Assembly (NCBI GenBank): GCA_900169235.1
Contig: FWCC01000130.1
Location: 1 to 64,000 of the forward strand
Origin: Zarea fungicola
Lineage: Eukaryota; Ascomycota; Sordariomycetes; Hypocreales; Cordycipitaceae
Length of the DNA stretch: 64,000 nucleotides
Direction of reading: 5' to 3'
The position numbers were made by a program, and so were the translations under genes. Positions 1 through 10,924 of the stretch are shown here, piece by piece (within the stretch, counting starts at the first letter, position 1; each line of letters opens with the position of its first letter). The notes under the pieces were generated by a model. That model had not been told where the DNA came from. It searched no databases and worked only from the letters and a program-made list of their open reading frames with translations.

Positions 1-431
1 TGGGGGCGTGGCACAAGTATACCTGGAATTTAGTAGCGTATTTCGATATAAGCAGTCCTGGTTGACAATAGCCCACAGTTGTGAGTGAATCGGGTGTCTA
101 ACCCTGCAAATGCAAACACATTCTCAATGAACAGCACCGTATTTTTGCCAATACAAGTCATTGCAGTCTGCAAATATCACGCCAGACCTGCACGTGTGCA
201 TCCTTGCAGAAAACTGCGGCCCCGCATCACGCCTGCAGATGCGACGCGCTGTGCAGCTGAAACTGCGGCAGCCTGATTTGCATCTCCTCAATCTATGTCA
301 CCAACGCAGCGTAGCAGAATTACTGCACGGTAAGAAGAAAAAATTGAGACGCTCGAAATCTCGACACAGGCGCATCGAACGGTGTATGGTACATGTGGAC
401 AGGCTCGCCATGGCCGCGCGGGTGGGTGCCC
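1..431. other. Left-edge non-coding stretch
   Basis: I see no supported gene here. Short open frames exist but overlap each other in different frames and show no recognisable domain. The stretch probably holds the promoter and 5' leader of the NLR-like gene that follows. Confidence 0.5.
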
Positions 432-3400
432 ATGAGGCTTTCCTGGAATTCGGCGCTTACTCTTTACCAGAGACGTTCCCGACCGCCATTCGATATTCTA
501 TACCAAGATCCAGCCAGCGGCCCTGACGGAGACACTGATGTTGAGTTAGTTTTTTATGCCATCGTTGTGAGTGAGCAACCAACTAATTAAAGCTAGTATT
601 ATTGCTGTGCACGGCCTCGGCTCGGACGTGGACTGGTCCTGGACATGGAAAGATGGCGACAAGACCGTCAAATGGCTGTGTGATCCCGACATGCTACCCT
701 CGAAATTCCCGAAATCGAGGATCATGGCATATAATTATGACTCAACATGGCATTCGAACGCACCGAGAACACGCCTCCAGCTCTGTGGCGAAGAGCTTAT
801 ACACTGCTTGCACTCCCTCCGCGGTGGTCCCTCGGATCGTCCCCTCATTTTTATCGGCCACAGCTTAGGCGGCAATGTCATCCAACATGCAAGTATACCC
901 GAAGAACAACTGGTCCCCATTGCACATCTAATGTCGTAAAGGGCCTCTTGTACGCCAACCACGCAGACGAGTATAAATACTTGCTCCAAGAGACAGCGGG
1001 GTTGTTGTTTCTGGGCACTCCATTTCGTGGTACCAAGTTTGGTCCGTTTGCCGAGGCTATCGCTAAACTCACGAAAGTATCACGGTCACACGACGGTATT
1101 GTTAAGGAGCTCAGTTTTGATAACCAGGTGCTGCTAGATAAGCTCCATGAGTTTTGTAGCCTACGTAACAAGCTTTTCATCCCGGTTGCGTGTTTCTTTG
1201 AGCTCTATGAGACAGATTATGGGCGTCGATATATATCGCGCGGAATTGTACAAGGAATGGTAAGCACACGAAAGGAAACAAGACTACCCAAGCTAACATC
1301 TGTAGGTCGTCGAAGAGGCGTCGGCATGTATTCCGGGCCACCAAAGACGGGCACTTCAAACGGACCATTTGAAGTTGAACAAATACTCAGGACCAACAGA
1401 CCGCTCATTCTCGGCTGTCTTGGACGAAATGGAGAAAATGCACTCAGGTGCCAAAGCTGCCATACAACGACGAAGATACCGTGCGAATTTCCGGCCACCC
1501 AACGATATCATTTCCGCTAACATCGGCTGCAGCGAAAGAAATCATCACCAACCGCTCATGTAAGTGATGTATACACAAAATCCAATCAAGCCACTAATTC
1601 TAACTGACCTAATCGTCAGTGGTCTATGCAGAGTACCCAGACGCTAGAGACTGTATGCGCCATCTCTTCGTAACAGATCCCTCTGAGGACAGAGAAGCCC
1701 TGAAACGTAAGAAAGGCAATCGAGTTCAGGGCACGTGCGAGTGGATATTAGGAACAACGGAGATTACAGAGTGGCTAGGTTCCAACCAGCCTGCAAGCGC
1801 AAATGAGCACCCCTACATGAGCCACTTTCTTTGGTTGCATGGAAATCCTGGGACGGGGAAATCAACCATCTCAATATTTCTTACGGAAACTTTAGCTGAG
1901 AGCTTTTCTGGAACTCATGGAAAAAGCCTGGCGTATTTTTTCTGTGACTCTGGATTTGACGGGCAGAGAACTGCCACTTCTATCCTGAGAGGCCTCCTTC
2001 TTCAATTCTTGCAGCAGCACCCGCAACTCGTTCGCTACGTTGTACCCACATACAATGAGCGAGGTGCCGAGCTATTTAGTTCATTTGACGCTCTATGGAA
2101 AGTATTCATTGACGCCGTCGCGGATGCGGGAACTGGCACCAAGTATTGCGTCATCGATGCCCTGGACGAGTGCGCTCAAGAATCTCGCCAACTACTCTTA
2201 GCGAAGCTTGAGTCCATGTCTCGAGACAGAAATGTTCCTTCTAATATCCGGATCTTGGTTACCAGTCGAAAGTATCCCGACATTGAGGAGTACTTGGAAC
2301 ACTTGCCGAGCAAGAATCTAGCGTCCTACCCACAGATCGAGCAGGATATAGACCGATGTATCCAAGAAAAGGTTGAATTCCTCTCAAGTCGAAAAAAATA
2401 TACGGACAAGTTGAAACAGAGTGTTCGTACCATTCTCAAACAAAAAGCGGAACACACTTTCCTCTGGGTCGGATTGGCATGTAGAGAGCTTGAAGATGTC
2501 CCTTCGAAAGACGCCCTTCGCGTCTTGAAAGGCATGCCTCAAAAGCTTCCTCTACTTTACAAAAGTCTTTTGGATAAAGCTAGGCAGCAGAATGGGAGCA
2601 ATGGCGAGGTTATAAGATGCATACTTGGTTTTGTTGCCATAAGCAAAAGGCCGCTGAGCATCCTGGAAATCTCGGAAGCGTGTCAATTGTACGAACATGA
2701 GCAGGACGAGGCTACTCGAATCCAGTTTACCAGAGATCAAATTGCCGCATTCCACCTTTTAATCGTCGTCCAAGGAGAAAAGGTTCTGTTACTGCACCAA
2801 TCTGTCAGAGACTTTATTGTCGATCCTGGCTACGAGCACTTTGTTGATATACAACTGGCCCATGCAGAATTTTCCTACCGTTGTATTGATACTATCATCA
2901 GAAAGCCTACATGTTCACGTGAGCAGCGGAATTATGGCTTTTCAGAGTATTCTGAGCTTTTCTGGATTTACCATGCCCGCCAGGCACAAGAAAAGTTCCA
3001 AATACGCGAGATGGAAGCGGAGTTTTTCCAGATTGATTCTCTGTGCAGAGAGGAGTGGCTCAAACGGCTCCGCTTCAAGGAATTTAAAAAGCATGGATAT
3101 TCAAGATTTGACATCCATTCGAAAAGCCACCGGCATTTTATTCCAAAAAAATTCTCTATTCTTCACATCGCTGCGAAATGGAGTATCCTTGCGATAATTG
3201 AAAACGTATTCTCCTTGCACATTCACGAACCCGACACGAGCAAGTCAGATCAACGGTTTGATATCAACACTGTCGACGGGGCAAATCTTACAGCACTTGA
3301 TTGGGCAGCTCTGTCATTGCATGCAGACGTTTTTCTCCTGTTGCTTCAGCTACGGGCGACAGTGAATTCCCGAACAATAGCACTGGCAGCAGAGAAGGAG

Positions 3401-5563
3401 GGATTGATTGCGCTGCTCCTCGATCAGCGAGGTAATGAAATGATCATCACAGAAGAGGTAGCAACAATGATTGTCGGAAGCAATAAAACAGACCTGGTTG
3501 CGATAACGTTGCTATTTGATCGGTATGGGAGTGAGATTCCAGTCACAGATAGAGTTGTAACTGCAGCTGCAGGCAACCGCTCAATTGGGATAGAACTCAT
3601 GGGCCTACTACTGGACAGGTATGGAAGCGACATTAAAATTACTGAAGAGGTAATGAAAGCAGCTGCAGGCAACGGGTCGATCGGGCCCCAAATCATCAAC
3701 CTACTCCTGGATAGGCGTGGAAGTGAAATTAACGTTACTGAACAGGTAATGGAAGCAGCAGTGTCAAGTTTTGAAACACTCAGCCTTATCTCAAAGCTTC
3801 TAAAACACCGAGAAAATGAGATCAGCATCACGGAAAAGATAATACAGGCGGCGACCACGAACCCTTGGCTGAGGGACGACATCATGATTCTTCTCCTCAA
3901 CGAGGAAAGTAAATCAATCCCGATAACGGAACCGGTTACAATAGCTATACTAGGAGAATGCGACGAAGAGGCCATTGGCCTATTTCTCAAAATGTACTGC
4001 GACAGGATAACTCTTACGGTAAACATAATCCGGGCCATAGCGAGAAGTACATGGAACAGCACAGAATTGATCATATTACTTCTCAATCGGCATGAAAATA
4101 GTATAACGGAGCAACTAATCGCCTGTGTATTCGAATACTTTGACGAGCAAATTGCGGAGCATTTGTTTGACAGCTATGGCCAGCAGATTACTATTACGGA
4201 GAGCATTGTTGAAGGAGCAGCTCGTAATCTAAAGAGCCGGGTCAAAATCCTACCTATTTTGTATAGCAAATGGAGAGATACGGTGGCTACAGCAGAAGTC
4301 CAACGATCTGCGATTGACAATGCTCGCCAGATTGACGACACAGTGGTCACTTCTCCATTTTTGTCCTGGGAGCGCATTTCTGATTGCCATTATGGGCCTA
4401 AAGAAGAATTATTGGAGCTCAGTAGCGACGTACATGACACAATATGCGGCCTGCATTTCTCTCCTGATGGTCAACAGCTGGCCGTGTTTGGATCTGGAGG
4501 GGAAGATGCTGTTATTATCTGGTCTGTTCCTGCCTTCACCGTCATACAATCACTGAGTGGCCATGCATCAAGAATAGGAACTTTGGTATGGAGTCCAGAT
4601 AGCTCTATGGTTGTTACATGTTCAGGACTTGGTAGTGTGAAACTTTGGGATGCCTATGTAAGTCGGAATAATTTATGCACATCGATGAGACTTTGCTAAA
4701 ACGGTACAAAGGCAGGTTCACTGCTACAAAATATTGAGACCGACTCTTGTTCCTCACAAATTTTCTGCCTTTGGGCGAGTGACTCTAAGAGCCTCATTAT
4801 AGGGCTACCATGCTTTGAAAAGTGCGAGTCTACCCGACAGGGTATATTTGCCGCAAACTTATGTGGTACCCTGCAAAGGTGGGGTGTAAATGGCGAGATT
4901 GTGTCCAAATGGGATTTTCATCTACCGTTGTTTGATTGTTGGGGCGGGGATGGTCACTGGTTTGTAGCCGTTGAGGAACGTATTGTCAACGTCTATGATA
5001 TTTCGACCCGTGAGCTTGCATTCGAAGTAGAGCTGGACCAAGAAGGCGGATTATTCTTACCGGTCTTGTATGTCACCGTTTCCAGCCGTTCGCGGCTTGC
5101 TATATTACCCGCTTTTAGCGGAGAGCTACGTCTACTAGATCTCACAAGTCAGAACATAGTACAGAGGTACGGACGGCGTGGCTTTGGTTTTCCACCGTTG
5201 GAGGCTGTTTTTGGTGGGATGGAGGACGAATTTATTATTCACGGCAGCCTGGGTAAAACGAACCTGCTTTTGCGTGTTGAGGATGTTGCTAATCATCTTT
5301 TGGTAGCTGGAGCTGTTCACGTCTGGGACAGGCGCAGTGGGATTCTTGCCTCGCAGTTGGAGGGACACTCGCCAAGCTCTGTGACAGCAGTGGCATGGAA
5401 CAGTGGAGATGCATGTATGATGGCTTCAGCTGGATCTGATGGGAAAGTCAAGATGTAGGTACCATCTCAAGTAAACTATGCATCACAGTTGATGAATGAC
5501 TAACTTTTTACTAGTTGGTGTAGCAAGTCCCGTGCAGAAGAACTGCGAAACTTGCGAGGCTAA
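432..5563 (+). CDS. NLR-like protein: alpha/beta hydrolase - NACHT - short repeats - WD40
   Basis: This is a fungal STAND/NLR-like protein of about 1,600 residues. Exons by phase: 432-544, 597-888, 942-1259, 1306-1559, 1620-4657, 4712-5454, 5515-5563. The N-terminal part is a serine-hydrolase/lipase-like domain (AVHGLG oxyanion motif, GHSLGG nucleophile elbow, LFLGTPFRG). The NACHT domain has a P-loop GNPGTGKST near 1840-1866 and a Walker B region VIDALDE near 2154-2174. About eight divergent ~33-residue repeats follow (3420-4290, with ITEEVMKAAAGN-like units), then WD40 repeats (4430-5540) ending in KIW. Such proteins sense non-self in fungal incompatibility and defence; that role is inferred. 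Oddities: intron 889-941 uses a GC donor, and exon 4 has one base too many for its frame (see findings), so the gene may be broken. The start at 432 is a choice; an in-frame ATG at 393 is possible. Confidence 0.8.
889..941 (+). other. GC-AG intron in the NLR-like gene
   Basis: The donor reads GCAAGT and the acceptor AAAG, with a CTAAT branch-like site about 10 bases before the acceptor. Only this GC donor keeps phase 0 and restores the family pattern GHSLGG...LLYANHADEY. The nearby GT at 893 gives the wrong phase. Confidence 0.7.
3420..4290 (+). repeat. Tandem ~33-residue protein repeats inside the NLR-like gene
   Basis: Units alternate a leucine-rich stretch (LLLDRYGSDIK, LLLDRRGSEIN, LLKHRENEIS) with an ITE-(E/Q/K)-VM-x-AA segment. 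They resemble the ankyrin-like units found in fungal NACHT proteins but lack the ankyrin TPLHxA signature. The first ones are well preserved and the later ones drift, which points to old internal duplication. Confidence 0.75.
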
Positions 5564-6812
5564 GCCATCCTTCTTTTTCAAACCCGCAGTTCAAGGACGA
5601 TCGCCAAAATGACGCTGTTCGTGAGCCTGCACTCCTCCTGTCTCGCGAGGTTGAAAGGGCGTTGAGGCAGGGGTTGTGGCTATTGAACTTGAATTGCGCC
5701 AACTGGGTATCGGTGGGTTGTCTGCACGAATGGGATTTTCTTTGTTGAGGATTCGTCGATCGTTAAAATGGTTACAATTTGTAAATACATGTTATTTTAG
5801 CGAGTTTCTTCCCCTGGACAGTTTCGGTCCTTGATTTAGATTGATCGCACATATGCAAGGCACTTAATACGCTCAACACGCATCTATCCTGCATGACACT
5901 TCCCTCGCGCATTTTTCTAGAAAACAAGGCTGACAATGCCAATGTGCTTTGCACGAGATTTGTTTTCCACTCCCCATGCGCAATAGAGTCGTAGTACGGT
6001 CGCACTAGTACGTAGATTCTGCTGCATTTATACTGAGAGGCTTCCAGTTGGAGGAAAACACCATTTACCTTTTTAGTCCAATGTAATGATTACTCCATAC
6101 CAGAAAAGTGCCACCTGGATATATTAATAAATCTCTAATTGATGACACGATTTTACTGCTTACCGGAGGATTGCCACCAGGCATCCGCAAATAAATGACC
6201 CCCCAAGCAGCCCCTGTCGCCCTGTCGCCCTGCGCCTCGCTGTGCCTTGTCCGGATAGCCTCGTCCGTGCTTCGCTACCATTTCCCGTTTTCAACCGTCC
6301 ATCTCCACCAGACAAGCTTATTATAACTTTTGGCTCATCATCATCCACCGAGGCGCAACGGCGATGGCGCGTGCAGGCTTTTGCCCTTCTCCCTCGCTCA
6401 GCCGCCGCTTATTATTCCCTCGCAATTGGGCCACGTTGGGTGATGTACATGGACACCGCCCGGACTCGGTCGCTGCGGTTTGCTTGGCAAAGTGGGAATT
6501 GAATTCACACGGTAAGCTTGTGATGATTATGATTCGACCGAGGCAGCACTAACTCACGAAAATAATTGGGTTTCAACTAGTTCCTTGACAAAACTCAGCC
6601 TTGCGATCCACATGCTTGCAGGGAAGGTTTCCCTCGACAAAGCCTGACTGACTCCTGGTTGCAGCTGTGTAATGCATGTGGTGTCTCATTAGGCAAACAA
6701 GGACCTATATATTAGACTCAGGGCATACCCCCCCTTTTTTTTCCTCCTGGCTTTTCTCTTGCAAACACGAATCAATTGATCGGTGACGACGACGGCTACA
6801 CATCAATCGAAA
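5564..6812. other. Intergenic, no gene supported
   Basis: About 1.25 kb between the NLR-like gene and the LITAF gene. Small open frames near 6160-6500 have no recognisable content. A TATATATTA element at about 6703-6711 lies about 100 bp before the next start codon and may be its core promoter. Confidence 0.5.
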
Positions 6813-7460
6813 ATGGCAAAGGAACAGTCCCACGAGCTCGGCGAGCAACAGCAGCAGCAGCAGCAGCAGCCACAATACCAGGCTGGCTTGCAGCAAGCTG
6901 TCCCAACGCAACCCCAGCCGACGTACAACAACCTCGGCCAAAACACCGCGGCACCTGAGCAGCTCCCACCATCCTACGACCAGGCGAGAGCGTCGCCCGG
7001 TGCGCCTCTTGCAGGCCCTCCACCACCCGCCAATGTTGCCGTTACACCTTTGACGCACCTGAGCGACAAGCCTGAATGGATCGACTGTCCCTTTTGTCAC
7101 AAGCGCACCCAGACTGTCGTCCGTCGCGAAGGTGGCTCCATGCAGATGTAAGCGACCAACATTGCCACTGTTACCATGTAGAAATTGAGCACTGACTTTG
7201 TCTTCCCTTTTAGTGTCGTTGGCGCCGTCCTTTGCTTCGTTTGCATCTGCCTCACATGTCTACCCTGCCTGCTCCACTGGTTCGAAGACACCGATTACCA
7301 CTGCTCCGAGTGCAAGAACAAGGTTGCCATGCGCAAGAATGACGGGCCCATCCAAGTCTTTGGCCCAACGCAGGTTGTCTACTCGCAGTATGGCCCCAAT
7401 GGACAGATGAACAGTGCCCAGCCTCCTCATCCAGATCCGTCTATGCAGCAGCATCAGCAA

Positions 7461-7493
<33 letters not shown>

Positions 7494-7607
7494 CAATACC
7501 AGCAACAATACCAGCAACAATACCAACAGCAACCACAGCAACAGCCCCTCGATATTCAGCCCCAGCCACAGCAGACGCAGCCAGTCTATCCCTCTGGCAA
7601 AAACTAA
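6813..7607 (+). CDS. LITAF-domain protein with glutamine-rich ends
   Basis: A 242-residue protein with exons 6813-7147 and 7214-7607. The middle carries a LITAF zinc-ribbon: CPFCHKRT near residue 95, a hydrophobic insert (VVGAVLCFVCICLTCLPCLL) and HCSECKN after it. In this family the insert dips into the membrane and the CxxC pairs bind zinc, placing the protein at the cytosolic face of endosomes or lysosomes/vacuoles. The N-terminus has a Gln run and a PPSYDQ motif, which resembles the PPxY motifs of animal LITAF proteins that recruit ubiquitin ligases. The C-terminus is almost all Gln, Tyr and Pro. The ATG at 6813 sits in a good context (GAAAATGGC); no earlier in-frame ATG was used. The function in this fungus is inferred from the family only. 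Confidence 0.88.
6849..6872 (+). repeat. CAG microsatellite coding polyglutamine
   Basis: A nearly pure CAG run encodes eight or so glutamines in the N-terminus of the LITAF protein. Length variation between strains is likely. Confidence 0.9.
7441..7572 (+). repeat. CAG/CAA-rich tract coding Gln/Tyr-rich tail
   Basis: An imperfect CAG/CAA array with three CAATACCAGCAA-type units codes a Gln run followed by QQYQQQYQQQ in the LITAF protein tail. Confidence 0.9.
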
Positions 7608-7877
7608 ATGACCCGATCGTTACACAACACACGTTCAAAACCTACACAGGCCGGAGGGCCTATTTCTTTGCAATGTTTACTAGAGATACCACAGAAGAAA
7701 TTAATGTATTTATTAAGATGGAATTTACAATCAAACCATTGATCAAATATGCTTCAAAGACGTAGTCACCATCTGTCTGAGAAGAGAAGAAGATAAAAAA
7801 TCACCCAAATATTAAATCCTAGCTTTGTACAGACAGCCTGATGCGAGGAGACACCCATGCAACAGGCACCTCACACT

Positions 7878-9485
7878 TTATGCAATGAGAACCTGCTTCT
7901 CCTTCTTAATGTGCTCGATGAAAGCAACATCCACCTTGAGCGTCTGTGCCGCAATCTCAGGCGGTGTCAGCGCAAGCCACTGCGACAGCGAAATGTCCGC
8001 GACACGGTCCGACTTGTAGATTTCGACCCAGACGAGGTCTTCGTCCTTGGAGGTATTTTCAATGTAGTGACTACAAGAAAATATTAGTGCATTACTTTTT
8101 TTTTTATTTTTGAAAGGAATAATAAACATACCCAGAGTTGTCGGGAAAGACGGCCGTGTCGCCAGCACTAAAGTCAAATGTGCGAGCAGCGCCGTTGCCA
8201 ATAAAGACGGTGGCCGTAGCCTGACCCTGGTGAAAGTAGAGCCACTCCTCGGCCTATTTACTCCAAATTAGCAAATTAATTTCCAAAAAAAAAAATCCCA
8301 CAAGAAAGATACTTGGGGCAGAGGGGGGATGGAGGTCCTACATTAGGATGCCAGTGCAACTCCCGAAGAGCGCCCGGCTTGAGCGTCACAAACGTCGCCG
8401 CAATCGTCTTGGAAATGGGAAAGTTGGTCGAGTCAATCTTGTGGAAGCTCCCGCCGTTGCCACCAATCTTCTCCGCCGGGTGCTGCAGCGTGCGGTACAC
8501 AAACGAAGCGTCGCCCTTGGCCTCCTTGGTCACGGCGCCCGTCACGTTCTTGGTCGCGACGGTGGCGTTGAGGATGTACGGGTTCGGCGCGGGGACCTTG
8601 TCAAACGTCGACTCGGGCACGCCAAAGTTCTTGGCCAGGATGGACTTGGGCGTGTGGGCGACCCAGTCGTCGAGGTTGAAGGTTGTACTTTAGGGGTGAA
8701 GACGATTCTTGTTAGTCTTCTATACATGGGCATGTAGAAAAGGTATGAGGAGTTGAAGTATTCTTACCCAACCTTGTCGAAATCAGTCTCGTCAAAGACG
8801 AGGAGAAACTCGTTTTCGTCGGCTAGACCCTGGACGGTATGCGCGACGCCCTTGGGGAAATACCAAATGTCGCCATAGTTGAGCGTCTCGCTCTGGTACC
8901 CGCCATTCTCGTCGACGGCCGAGATGATGATGCTTCCAGTGTAAACAATACCCCATTCAGCCTACAAAACATCACTCGCTAGTTAGTTGTTGCTCATGAT
9001 CATATGGTCGTGAGGGAAAGAGAGGGGAAATACGCACCACTTTGTGCCAGTGAAGCTCGCGAATGGCACCCTTCTTCAGATGCTGCTGTGCGCCGGCAAT
9101 GTCGTGACTGGCAGGCAGATCAGTAACGACCTGCTCGCGCACCCAACCACCCTTGAGGATGCGCGTCTTGGAGTCGGAGAAGCTCCATTTCAGGTTGGGC
9201 ACCGTGCCGGCGTCGGTCGACTGTTGTCCGAGGTTGTCTGGGTTCTGGACATCCAGCGCATGGTTGGTGCCGCCTATTGCATACCTGCATTAGCCGTTGC
9301 TCTCTCTTCAACTTCAACTTCTAAATCATTATTATGATTTTTCAAGTACCGTTAATGGGACCGCCTTTGCCATCTTTGCTAATAGGCTGCCCGTTGGCAA
9401 ACTGGTCACCGCCATCGCGAGGTTGGATGGATGGTGCAGCTAGGGCAGAAGCCACGAGGCTGAGAAGGACGGAAGTAGCACGCAT
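7878..9485 (-). CDS. Secreted bicupin, oxalate decarboxylase family
   Basis: A 408-residue protein read from 9485 down, with six exons: 9485-9350, 9273-9038, 8961-8768, 8687-8342, 8253-8132, 8070-7878. It opens with a signal peptide (MRATSVLLSLVASALA). Cupin 1 carries HWHKVAEW plus a distal His in GVAHTV; cupin 2 carries HWHPNAEEW plus GHYIEN. These match the two Mn sites of OxdC-type bicupins. The family splits oxalate to formate and CO2. However, the flexible lid that normally reads SEN(S/T) with the catalytic Glu appears here as FDKVGTTF, so decarboxylase activity is not certain and an oxidase or other cupin activity is possible. It ends convergently with the LITAF gene about 270 bp away. 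Confidence 0.88.
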
Positions 9486-10924
9486 GACTGATGTGAATCG
9501 CTACAAAAATTGAACGAGACGCTTCCTTTCGGGACTTGTTTCAAGCATCAGAGGAAAGGGGGTGGCCGGCCTTTATCAGGTCGGAAAACTATAGGCACGT
9601 CAAACTGTTCCACAACCATGTCATCAATGCCACTATTCACTTTTAGGTATATTGTTTAATTTACTCTGCATGGCTAGCTCAAAACATTGCATGGTTTATC
9701 AATAAACACGCCGCGAGTGGCTTGTTTTTGCAGGCACATGGCAGCGCGCGCTGTGTCTGGTTCGCGTTGATGGCGACATTGCCCGTCTGAATGAGATCTT
9801 GTGCGCTACTCTCGGATCGCACAACATCCAGTTAAATGAGAATGTCTGACAATCCTCCTTGCTCCAAATCTGTGCAACATTATTCGTCCGTTTCTTTTTT
9901 GGTCAGCAAGACGCCGGATTGGTAAACTGCCAGTCTGAATAGAGGCCGTTGTATGGAGCGCCCCCCGTTGCGGGATGGAGGCGATCACGCCATGCGCATC
10001 GTCTATGATCTTATATCCTTCCCGGCCCTATCTTGGCGCTCGGACTCATTTTTTGGAGAACTGCCGTTCCTGGGGTTTGATGGCGTCTTTGTCCCTAATG
10101 CTTATTTAGTTTTAGTACGCTTTTGTTATTTAGGCTTAATCTTATTCTGCCCAGCATGTTGGGACGGGGATCTCAGTCTGGGGTTTGCCTGGGTGGGCTG
10201 GCTTGGCTGCAGGTCCCAGTGATATGGCTTCGGATGAGGCTCCTCATGGGACGCCTCCCTGTTCCACTATGCATAATTATATCCGGATAAAATATATCAA
10301 TCTCGATTATTTAAATTGATCATGGCTATACAACAGAGAACGATAAGCAACGGGTATAGTAGATAATCGTCCGTCACCTGTCTTGCACAACAATACAATA
10401 GCACAATGGGCTGTCTACAAACAATGTGCCGGCGCGGCAATAGTGCTTTTAATTTCCTTCTTGGCACCTCATAATCACAGTCTCAGTGCACCATCTCTTA
10501 GTCTAGTGCTGATCTGCATCTGAACTCAGAATCTCGCTGACTCTGGCCAAGTGAAGGCTTTGCCGTTTTGGTGCTTCTGCTTCCTTTTTGCCTGCTCGAC
10601 CGCCATACTGGTGGCTTTCGTCGCCATTCACGCTACTTGCATTCTGGTAAGAAATCCAAGACATGCAGTTGCGTCTATGCTTCTTCTGGTCTTCATTGTT
10701 TGGCTCTCGACCGCAGGATCTCACCAGATGCCGGCATCGCGTAGCCAAAGAAGCACGGCAAGTGTTGAAAGGGAGAACAAGGGGATCAATCAACAATGGG
10801 GAGGATTTCGTGTATAAGTACTTGACAATCTTTCTCATATCTGCTCAAATCCAGTCACACTCAACCCAATTCGCTCTCATCAACCTCTTCAGTGCGCCAC
10901 TCCTCCACTCCATCTCCTCCAAAC
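9486..10924. other. Divergent intergenic region, no gene supported
   Basis: About 1.4 kb between two genes for secreted proteins transcribed away from each other, so it should hold both promoters. Open frames at 9953-10222 (+) and 10503-10838 (-) show no domain and no codon pattern that convinces me. Confidence 0.5.
10812..10818 (+). promoter_or_regulatory. Possible TATA element
   Basis: GTATAAGTA lies about 110 bp before the start codon of the selenium-binding-like gene. The position fits a core promoter; nothing else supports it. Confidence 0.3.

Noticed and set aside
893..941. GT donor at 893 in the NLR-like gene
   Set aside because: Wrong phase for the following exon; the GC donor at 889 fits.
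3424..4086. 220-codon minus-strand open frame
   Set aside because: It is the antisense of the NLR repeat block; repeated sequence keeps the opposite strand open. No domain.
9274..9349. Earlier AG (GCAG, before GTATGC) as the acceptor of the first bicupin intron
   Set aside because: It puts a TAG stop in frame; the AATAG acceptor 11 bases later restores GGTNHALDVQNP.
10503..10838. 111-codon minus-strand frame upstream of the selenium-binding-like gene
   Set aside because: Overlaps the probable promoter and has no recognisable content.
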